A DNA stretch of 35,542 nucleotides from CAZIOH01 sp964540815. GTDB lineage: Bacteria; Myxococcota_A; Polyangia; Fen-1088. Position numbers and translations under genes: made by a program. The first letter of the stretch is position 1. The number at the start of each line of letters is the position of its first letter. The stretch is taken from contig CAZIOH010000070.1 in assembly GCA_964540815.1 (NCBI GenBank), positions 1 to 35,542 of the forward strand, written 5' to 3'. Below the pieces are notes generated by a model. That model was given only the letters and a program-made list of their open reading frames with translations, ran no database searches and was not told where the DNA came from. Below are positions 30,283-35,542 of this stretch, one piece after another.

Positions 30283-30648
30283 ATGAAAGACGCCATCCAC
30301 TGGTTCGAGATCTTCGTCGAGAACATGCCGCGCGCCGTGGCCTTCTACGAGGGCAGCCTGGGCCTCGCGCTCAAGCAGGAGAGCTTCGGGGGAATGCCCA
30401 ACGCAATCTTCCCCGCCGACGAGTCGGGCGTGCGCGGCGCGCTGGTCAAGCACCCGGTCCGCCGTCCGACCGGGGAGGGCGCGCTCGTCTACCTCGACGC
30501 CTCGGGGAAGCTCGACGTGGTGCTTCGCCGGGTGCCGGAGGCGGGAGGCGCGGTGGTCTTGCCCAAGACCGACATCGGCGATCCCGGGTACATCGCCCTC
30601 ATCCGGGATACCGAGGGCAACGTGGTGGGGCTGCACGCGCCCCGCTGA
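30283..30648 (+). CDS. VOC-superfamily (glyoxalase/bleomycin-resistance-like) protein
   Basis: This is a 121-residue single-module vicinal-oxygen-chelate protein, starting at ATG 30283 after GAGGAG. It opens with IHWFEIFVENMPRAVAFYEG, a classic VOC beta-alpha start with His6 and Glu9, and ends IALIRDTEGNVVGLHAPR. The half-length is normal for such enzymes, which act as dimers. The substrate is unknown. The same ATG also appears just before the gap at 30128, which I regard as an assembly duplicate. It is divergent from the WYL regulator, which probably controls it. Confidence 0.88.
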   Translation: MKDAIHWFEIFVENMPRAVAFYEGSLGLALKQESFGGMPNAIFPADESGVRGALVKHPVRRPTGEGALVYLDASGKLDVVLRRVPEAGGAVVLPKTDIGDPGYIALIRDTEGNVVGLHAPR

Positions 30649-30702
30649 GGTGCGAGCTCGCCTGGCGCCGCGACACCGCGAAGCGCGTCGACGTGTGGTC
30701 GC

Positions 30703-30753
30703 AAGCGGGAGCGTATCGGAAGCGGGAGCGTGTCGCACGCGGGAACGTGTCAG
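30703..30753. repeat. Three imperfect 17-bp tandem repeats
   Basis: Copies at 30703-30719, 30720-30736 and 30737-30753 share the core CGGGARCGTRTC. They lie in the 251-base space between the VOC gene and the propeller/cytochrome gene, which otherwise shows no gene. Possible regulator sites for the downstream gene. Confidence 0.6.
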
Positions 30754-30899
30754 GCGCAGGTTCGTCACCGGCCGATTTCGGGCGCGAGCTCCGATCGAAG
30801 CTGCGCTTCGCAAGGGCCTTCGAATCGAGCAGGATCGAGCATGAATTCACCTGACGAGAAAGGGGCCGCGCGCTAAACAGGCGTCCGAGGAGAGGCGTC

Positions 30900-33800
30900 A
30901 TGAAGCACGTGAGACGTTCGGGGGCTCATCGGGTGGTCACGGTCGCGGCGGCAGCGCCGTGGATGGGGATGGGGCTGGCGACTTGGATGGCAATGACGGC
31001 TGCGACGACCATGACGACGACGACGATGACGGGATGTACCGACCGTCAACGCGTGACCGTCGGGTCGACCGAGGGGACCGCCGCCGGCCAGCCGACGGCT
31101 CCCGGTTCGACCGGTGCGCTGGCGCCTGCTGACGTCGGCGAGTCCCAGGTCGCGCTGTCGACCTCGCCGCCTGCCGGCGCGGGCGGCAACGGCGCGACCT
31201 CGTCCACCTTCACGACCTTCGAGAGCGGGCAGGTGCGGCCCCTGGCCCTCTCTCCGGATGGACACGTTCTCTATGCCACCAATACGCCCGACGCGCGGCT
31301 CGAGATCTTCCGGGTCGACGGCAAGCACCTGCATGCCGTCGCCTCGGTTCCCGTCGGGCTCGAACCGGTCGCGGTCGCCACCCACGGGCCGCGGGAGGTC
31401 TGGGTCGTCAACCACCTGTCCGACAGCGTGAGCGTGGTCGACGTGAGTCGGCCCGAGAGCGCCCACGTGGTGCGCACCCTGCTCGTCGGGGATGAGCCGC
31501 GGGACATCGTCTTCGCGGGGGCACGCCGCTCGCGCGCCTTCGTGACCACCGCGCATCGCGGGCAGAACACCGGGCGCGATCCCCAGTTGACGACGCCGGG
31601 CGTGGGACGGGCCGACGTGTGGGTCTTCGACGCCGACCACCTCGGGGCCTCGCTGGCGGGCGACCCGCTCTCGGTCGTCACGCTCTTCGCCGACACCCCC
31701 CGCGCGCTGGCGGTGTCCGCCGACGGTCGCACGGTGTATGCGGCGGCTTTTCAGTCGGGGAACCAGACCACCTCGATTCACGAGCGCATCGTCACGCCGA
31801 CGGCGGGCTTGCCGCCCCCCCACACCAACGCCGAAGGCATCGCGCAGCCGGGCACCGCCATCATCGTCAAGTATCGGGCGGACCCCAGCGATGGGGGCAG
31901 ACCGCACTGGCTCGACAACCTGGGACGCCAGTGGGACGACCACGTCAAGCTCAGCCTGCCCGACGAGGACGTGTTCGCGATCGACGCCGAGGCCGACCCG
32001 CCGGTCGCGCGCACGGGCGGTGGCGGTGTGTTCACCGGCGTCGGGACGACCTTGTTCAACCTGGCGGTGAATCCGACCAACGGGAAGGTCTACGTCGCCA
32101 ACACCGACGCGCGCAACGACGTGCGGTTCGAGGGCCACAACGCGTTCGGGCCCACGGTGGGGGCACCCGCGGGCTCGGTGCGCGGTCACCTGGCCGAGAG
32201 CCGGATCACCGTCATCGACCCGGAATCGGGGGTGGTGAGCCCGCGGCACCTCAACAAGCACATCGACTTCTCCAGGGACGGGACGCCGGAGGAGGCGGCG
32301 AAGAGCCTGGCCTTCCCGACCGGGATGGCGGTGACGCCCGACGGACAGACCCTCTACGTGGCGGCGCTGGGGTCGAGCAAGGTGGGCGTGTTCGCGACCT
32401 GCGACCTCGAGAGCGACGCCTTCCAGCCCAGCATCCACCGGCAGATCACCGTGTCGGGCGGTGGACCCACCGGGCTGGCGCTCGACGCGGCGGCGGGGCT
32501 GCTGTTCGTGCTCACCCGCTTCGACGACGGGATCTCGGTGATCGATGTCGAGAGGCGGCGGGAGATCGGGCACGTGACCATGTTCAACCCGGAGCCGCCG
32601 AGCGTGGTGATCGGCCGTCCTTTCCTCTACGATGCCGCCAAGAGCTCGAGCCACGGGGATTCGGCCTGCGCCAGCTGCCACATCTTCGGAGACTTCGACA
32701 GCCTGGCCTGGGATCTCGGCGACCCCGACGACATCGTCACCCCCATCCCGGGGCCGTTCACCATCGACCTCGCCCTCGTGACCGCCTTCACGGGCGGCGC
32801 ACCGCCCACGCACCATCCGCTCAAGGGGCCGATGACCACCCAGAGCCTGCGCGGGATGGCGAACCACGGGCCCATGCACTGGCGGGGCGATCGGACCGGC
32901 GGGACGGACGCCACCCGCCTCACCGTGGTGCCGAGCGCCCAGCCCGACACCGGGTCATTCGACGAGGAGGCGGCATTCAAGAAGTTCAACGTGGCCTTCG
33001 GCGGACTGCTCGGGCGAGCCGGGCCGCTGTCCGATGTGGAGATGCAGGCCTTCACGGACTTCATCCTGCAGGTCACCTATCCGCCGAATCCCATCCGGAA
33101 CCTCGACGGCTCGCTCACGGCGGACCAGCGGGCCGGGCGGGCGTTCTTCTTCGCCTCCACCGCGGACGGACACGAGATCCCGTCCGATACCTTTCACAAC
33201 TGCAACACGTGCCACGTCCTCGATCCGCGAGGCAACGCCGACTTCGGGGTGGCGGCGCCGGGGTTCTTCGGCAGCGATGGGCGGTACTCGTTCGAGCAGG
33301 AGACCCAGTTCCTGAAGGTGCCGCACCTGCGGAACCTCTACCAGAAGGTCGGGATGTTCGGGATGGACGCGACCTACAACCCGGCTAGCCCCTTCTTCAC
33401 CTTCCTGCCGCCGCCCTACAACGACGACGGGTTCGCCGGGGACCAGGTCCGGGGATTCGGGTTCCTCCACGACGGGAGCGTCGACACGGTCTTCCGGTTC
33501 CACTCGAGCACGGTGTTCACGCAGCGGCCACTGACCAGCTCCTTCCCGAACCCGGGCGGGATCCCGGTCATCACGGATCCCACCGATCCGGTGAAGGCCC
33601 CGCAGGAGCTGCTGGTCAACCTCACCCTGCGGCGCCAGATCGAGGACTTCATGATGGCCTTCGACAGCAACCTGCCGCCGATCGTCGGTCAGCAGGTGAC
33701 GCTCTCGCGCGAGATCTCGGGCGCCGATGTCCAGGCCCGCATCGACCTGCTCGAGGCACGCGCGGCGGCCGGGGACTGCGAGCTCGTGGTGCGCGAGGCC

Positions 33801-34049
33801 CTGCACGGCAGGCCCGCGGGGTTCCTGTTCGTTCCGGGGCGTGCGGCGTTCGCGCCCGACCGGGCGGGCGCGCGCGAGGTGCCGGACGCCGAGCTGCGGG
33901 CGCATGCAGCGAGGGGGGGAGCTCTGACCTTCACGGCGGTCCCGCGCGGCAGCGGCCGGCGGCTGGGGCTCGATCGCGATCTCGACGGGATCCTCGACGG
34001 CGATGCGTCCGACCGCGATGGGCGTCGGGTGCTGGCCGACCTCCCGTGA
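30900..34049 (+). CDS. YVTN-type beta-propeller and di-heme cytochrome c surface protein
   Basis: This 1049-residue protein starts at ATG 30900 with a strong GAGGAGAGG site. The N-terminus is Met/Thr-rich and ends in MTGC (Cys46), a near-lipobox. Residues about 100-570 are a YVTN/SMP-30-like beta-propeller: repeats of the type LALSPDGHVLYATNTPDARL, LAVSADGRTVYAAAF, LAVNPTNGKVYVANTDARND and MAVTPDGQTLYVAALGSSKV. Two heme sites follow, CASCH (Cys590) and CNTCH (Cys768), in a MauG/CcpA-like region with MTTQSLRGMANHGPMHWRGD and FLKVPHLRNLYQKVGMFGM. The C-terminus has a DRDLDGILDGD calcium-binding-type loop. It could be an extracellular oxidase or electron-transfer protein; the substrate is unknown. 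Confidence 0.9.
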   Translation: MKHVRRSGAHRVVTVAAAAPWMGMGLATWMAMTAATTMTTTTMTGCTDRQRVTVGSTEGTAAGQPTAPGSTGALAPADVGESQVALSTSPPAGAGGNGATSSTFTTFESGQVRPLALSPDGHVLYATNTPDARLEIFRVDGKHLHAVASVPVGLEPVAVATHGPREVWVVNHLSDSVSVVDVSRPESAHVVRTLLVGDEPRDIVFAGARRSRAFVTTAHRGQNTGRDPQLTTPGVGRADVWVFDADHLGASLAGDPLSVVTLFADTPRALAVSADGRTVYAAAFQSGNQTTSIHERIVTPTAGLPPPHTNAEGIAQPGTAIIVKYRADPSDGGRPHWLDNLGRQWDDHVKLSLPDEDVFAIDAEADPPVARTGGGGVFTGVGTTLFNLAVNPTNGKVYVANTDARNDVRFEGHNAFGPTVGAPAGSVRGHLAESRITVIDPESGVVSPRHLNKHIDFSRDGTPEEAAKSLAFPTGMAVTPDGQTLYVAALGSSKVGVFATCDLESDAFQPSIHRQITVSGGGPTGLALDAAAGLLFVLTRFDDGISVIDVERRREIGHVTMFNPEPPSVVIGRPFLYDAAKSSSHGDSACASCHIFGDFDSLAWDLGDPDDIVTPIPGPFTIDLALVTAFTGGAPPTHHPLKGPMTTQSLRGMANHGPMHWRGDRTGGTDATRLTVVPSAQPDTGSFDEEAAFKKFNVAFGGLLGRAGPLSDVEMQAFTDFILQVTYPPNPIRNLDGSLTADQRAGRAFFFASTADGHEIPSDTFHNCNTCHVLDPRGNADFGVAAPGFFGSDGRYSFEQETQFLKVPHLRNLYQKVGMFGMDATYNPASPFFTFLPPPYNDDGFAGDQVRGFGFLHDGSVDTVFRFHSSTVFTQRPLTSSFPNPGGIPVITDPTDPVKAPQELLVNLTLRRQIEDFMMAFDSNLPPIVGQQVTLSREISGADVQARIDLLEARAAAGDCELVVREALHGRPAGFLFVPGRAAFAPDRAGAREVPDAELRAHAARGGALTFTAVPRGSGRRLGLDRDLDGILDGDASDRDGRRVLADLP

Positions 34050-34120
34050 GCGCCTCCACCTGGCTCTGGTCAGGGCGCATCCACTCCTGTCGGAAGCAAT
34101 CACTGGACCTTGCTGCGTAC

Positions 34121-34141
34121 CCCCCCTGGGGCGCAGGGGGG
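34121..34141. terminator. GC-rich hairpin after the propeller/cytochrome gene
   Basis: CCCCCCTG (34121-34128) pairs with CAGGGGGG (34134-34141), five-base loop, 71 bases after the stop. There is no T-run, so terminator function is tentative. Confidence 0.4.
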
Positions 34142-34167
34142 TCGGGCGTGCCGTCGCGTTCGCTGCC

Positions 34168-34448
34168 GTCGTGGCAAGGGGATGGAAAAGCCGATGCTGA
34201 GGGGGATGATCGCTGGTACCGGTTACGATCAGCGCCCGACAGGCAATCCAAGAATGTGAGAGGCATCGAGAAGAGCATTGACGTCGAAGGTCTTCCTGAA
34301 CCGGTCGCAAAGGCGATCGAGCAAGTCGTCCGGACCTTCAAGGTGCAACTCGCGCCGAAAGCAGAACCGCAAGCACCGCCGCGGAAGACTGCTCACGAAC
34401 TGCCGCGGTGGCCGGGCAAAGTGATTGGCGACCTCCGTCGCGAAGACG
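34168..34448. repeat. Direct duplication, copy A of 281 bp
   Basis: Bases 34168-34448 align without gaps to 34936-35216 (offset 768). By eye, the ~103 bases upstream of the antitoxin core differ at about 19 positions and the ~178 coding bases at about 6. Both copies end abruptly at GAAGACG, where the intact locus runs into the toxin start. Confidence 0.88.
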
Positions 34449-34456
34449 GCGCTTGA
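34256..34456 (+). CDS. Orphan VapB-like antitoxin (altered start, truncated tail)
   Basis: This copy encodes KSIDVEGLPEPVAKAIEQVV and LPRWPGKVIGDLRRED, nearly identical to the antitoxin at 35036. The start codon used there (GTG) is GAG here, but an upstream in-frame GTG at 34256 would give a 66-residue protein. The C-terminal VYAADAG tail is replaced by GA and stop, and no toxin gene follows. Five of the six coding differences I counted change the amino acid. It could be a decaying pseudogene or a free-standing anti-toxin antidote. Confidence 0.5.
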   Translation: MRGIEKSIDVEGLPEPVAKAIEQVVRTFKVQLAPKAEPQAPPRKTAHELPRWPGKVIGDLRREDGA

Positions 34457-35035
34457 GCCCGCAATTCCCTCTGCCCTCGGCGCAGATCTCACTGCCCACG
34501 GTTATCGGCCATTCTCGCGAGGCCGGCACTTCCTGACCGTCATCGTTGCAGGTATGGATCCCGCGCACGCGAGAGTGGCGGAACGGAGAGCACCGACGAC
34601 GCCGATCTGGCGCCGCCGGACCGTTCAAAATGCGGGCTGGGATCATGCTCGGGCTCGGGCGACCCCAGCGGGTCGATCCCCACTGCCCTTCACCTGTCTG
34701 GCGGAACGCACTGCGTCCCCGTGGCAACGGCGTGGCAAAGCCGCCATCGCGTCCAAAATTCGCATGTAATCACGGTACCTTACAGCGACCCCAGAGGGAT
34801 TCGAACTCGAAGACACACGATCACGAAAACATCAATCGCGGCGCGGCCTTGCGCTGTTTTGTGAGCGATTCCGAGGAGTTCGTACAATCCGCGCAGGGGC
34901 GCGGCGGCGTAGGGTCACCCGTCCCGTTCCCTGTGGTCGTGGCAAACAGATGGCAAAGCCGGTCTTGAGGGAGAAGATCCGGGGTACCGGTTATGATCAG
35001 GGTCCGATAGGCAACCCAAGAATGGGAGAGGCATC
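34457..35035. other. Junction region with a tRNA-3'-end-like fragment
   Basis: No convincing gene. On the minus strand 34784-34809 reads GAGTTCGAATCCCTCTGGGG and GTCGCT, like a tRNA T-loop and acceptor end, but the T-stem does not pair and no other tRNA arms are visible. Around 34716-34740 there is a third partial copy of the GTGGCAA...GGCAAAGCCG motif found at the start of both duplications. It looks like an old recombination junction. Confidence 0.4.
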
Positions 35036-35216
35036 GTGAAGAGCATTGACGTCGAAGGTCTTCCTGAACCGATCGCAAAGGCGATCGAGCAAGTCGTCCG
35101 GACCTTCAAGCTGCAACTCGCGCCGAAAGCAGAGCCGCAAGCATCGGCGCGGAAGACTGCTCACGAACTGCCGCGGTGGCCGGGCAATGTGATTGGCGAC
35201 CTCCGTCGCGAAGACG
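34936..35216. repeat. Direct duplication, copy B of 281 bp
   Basis: The intact partner of 34168-34448. It contains the promoter region and nearly all of the VapB-like antitoxin gene. Confidence 0.88.
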
Positions 35217-35239
35217 TCTATGCCGCCGACGCTGGCTGA
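35036..35239 (+). CDS. VapB-like antitoxin of a type II toxin-antitoxin pair
   Basis: This 67-residue protein starts at GTG 35036, with GGAGAGG five bases upstream. It has a short N-terminal helix (LPEPIAKAIEQVVRTFKLQL), a Lys/Pro/Ala linker and the C-terminal LPRWPGNVIGDLRREDVY motif, which I recognise from antitoxins paired with PIN-domain toxins. Its 3' end overlaps the toxin start by 20 bases, typical of a coupled toxin-antitoxin operon. No clear DNA-binding domain is visible, so autoregulation is uncertain. Confidence 0.75.
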   Translation: MKSIDVEGLPEPIAKAIEQVVRTFKLQLAPKAEPQASARKTAHELPRWPGNVIGDLRREDVYAADAG

Positions 35240-35542
35240 CCTCGCGCTCGTCGATACGAACGTTCTGATCTATGCGCTGTTTCCCGGCGCGCCCCAACAT
35301 GTCGCTGCGCGAGCACTCCTTGATCGGGCTGTGGAAGAGGGTGCCGGCCTTTGCGTGAGTCTGACCATCGTCTCCGAGTTCCTCAGCGTCGTGACAGATC
35401 CTCGCCGGGTGACCAGCCCTCGGTCACCAGAAGAAGCGGCCCAGACGGTCGAGAAGATCCTGGCTTTGCCAGGAATGACGCTGATTCCGATTCCCCCGGA
35501 TGCCATCGAGCGCCTCCTGGCCCTGGTCAGGGCGTACCGAGT
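35220..35542 (+). CDS. vapC: VapC-type PIN-domain toxin (3' end beyond window)
   Basis: The frame starts at ATG 35220 inside the antitoxin gene, and 107 residues are visible before the window ends. The PIN pattern is clear: LALVDTNVLIYALFPGAPQH with the first catalytic Asp12, then SLTIVSEFLSVVTDP with Glu53, and an IEKIL-like helix (AAQTVEKILALPGMTLIPIP). The later acidic residues lie beyond the edge. PIN toxins are Mg-dependent ribonucleases, usually neutralised by the adjacent antitoxin. The family is sure; its RNA target is unknown. Confidence 0.88.
   Translation, partial: MPPTLADLALVDTNVLIYALFPGAPQHVAARALLDRAVEEGAGLCVSLTIVSEFLSVVTDPRRVTSPRSPEEAAQTVEKILALPGMTLIPIPPDAIERLLALVRAYR

Noticed and set aside
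30075..30753. CRISPR array
   Set aside because: Repeats are 7 or 17 bases, tandem and without spacers.
34784..34809. A complete tRNA gene
   Set aside because: T-stem does not pair and no D or anticodon arm is found.
34546..34968. 140-codon frame between antitoxin copies
   Set aside because: No family resemblance; it spans the duplicated motif and the tRNA-like fragment.

Overview
The window is very GC-rich DNA from a Gram-negative bacterium, most likely a member of the Myxococcota (Polyangia-like). I infer this from the gene types, not from a database search. The indicators are long Ser/Thr protein kinases with TPR or PEGA tails, many lipoproteins, a fibro-slime domain protein, a Gly/Ser-rich tail on a di-heme peroxidase, a Cys-rich repeat lipoprotein, and several multiheme or di-heme c-type cytochromes.

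Layout. 1-568: partial response regulator (minus). 702-10358 (plus): two paralogous double-kinase membrane proteins flanking an octaheme c-type cytochrome. 10320-13891: a divergent pair, an SCP2-like protein (minus, its end overlapping the end of the second kinase gene) and an SppA-type S49 protease with an outer-membrane-barrel-like N-terminus. 13926-18166 (minus): ElyC/DUF218 protein, Cys-rich lipoprotein, small membrane protein, inorganic pyrophosphatase. 18279-19172: fibro-slime lipoprotein. 19203-24616 (minus): a tightly overlapping operon with a predicted pseudokinase (kinase fold plus PEGA), a five-codon minicistron, a two-TM Cache-like sensor without output domain, an amicyanin-like cupredoxin, a mono-heme cytochrome c and a small protein. 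A porin-like protein is divergent at 25323. 27214-29106: MauG/CcpA-like di-heme lipoprotein, preceded by a sigma54-like promoter and a long hairpin. 29288-30648: WYL regulator and VOC protein, divergent, with a candidate operator and an assembly gap that looks artificial. 30900-34049: beta-propeller/di-heme protein. 34168-35542: duplicated antitoxin region ending in a VapC-type PIN toxin cut by the window edge.

How the genes may work together. The region is rich in envelope redox proteins (octaheme cytochrome, cupredoxin, mono-heme cytochrome, two di-heme proteins, porin) interleaved with Ser/Thr kinase-family membrane proteins. The most promising candidate for an undescribed system is the 19203-24616 operon with its divergent porin. 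A kinase-fold protein that has lost the beta3 lysine and the DFG aspartate is translationally chained to a sensor without output and to two periplasmic or surface electron carriers. My reading is an envelope copper/redox sensing or electron-transfer module with a pseudokinase as intracellular partner. That is inference from domain content and gene overlap.
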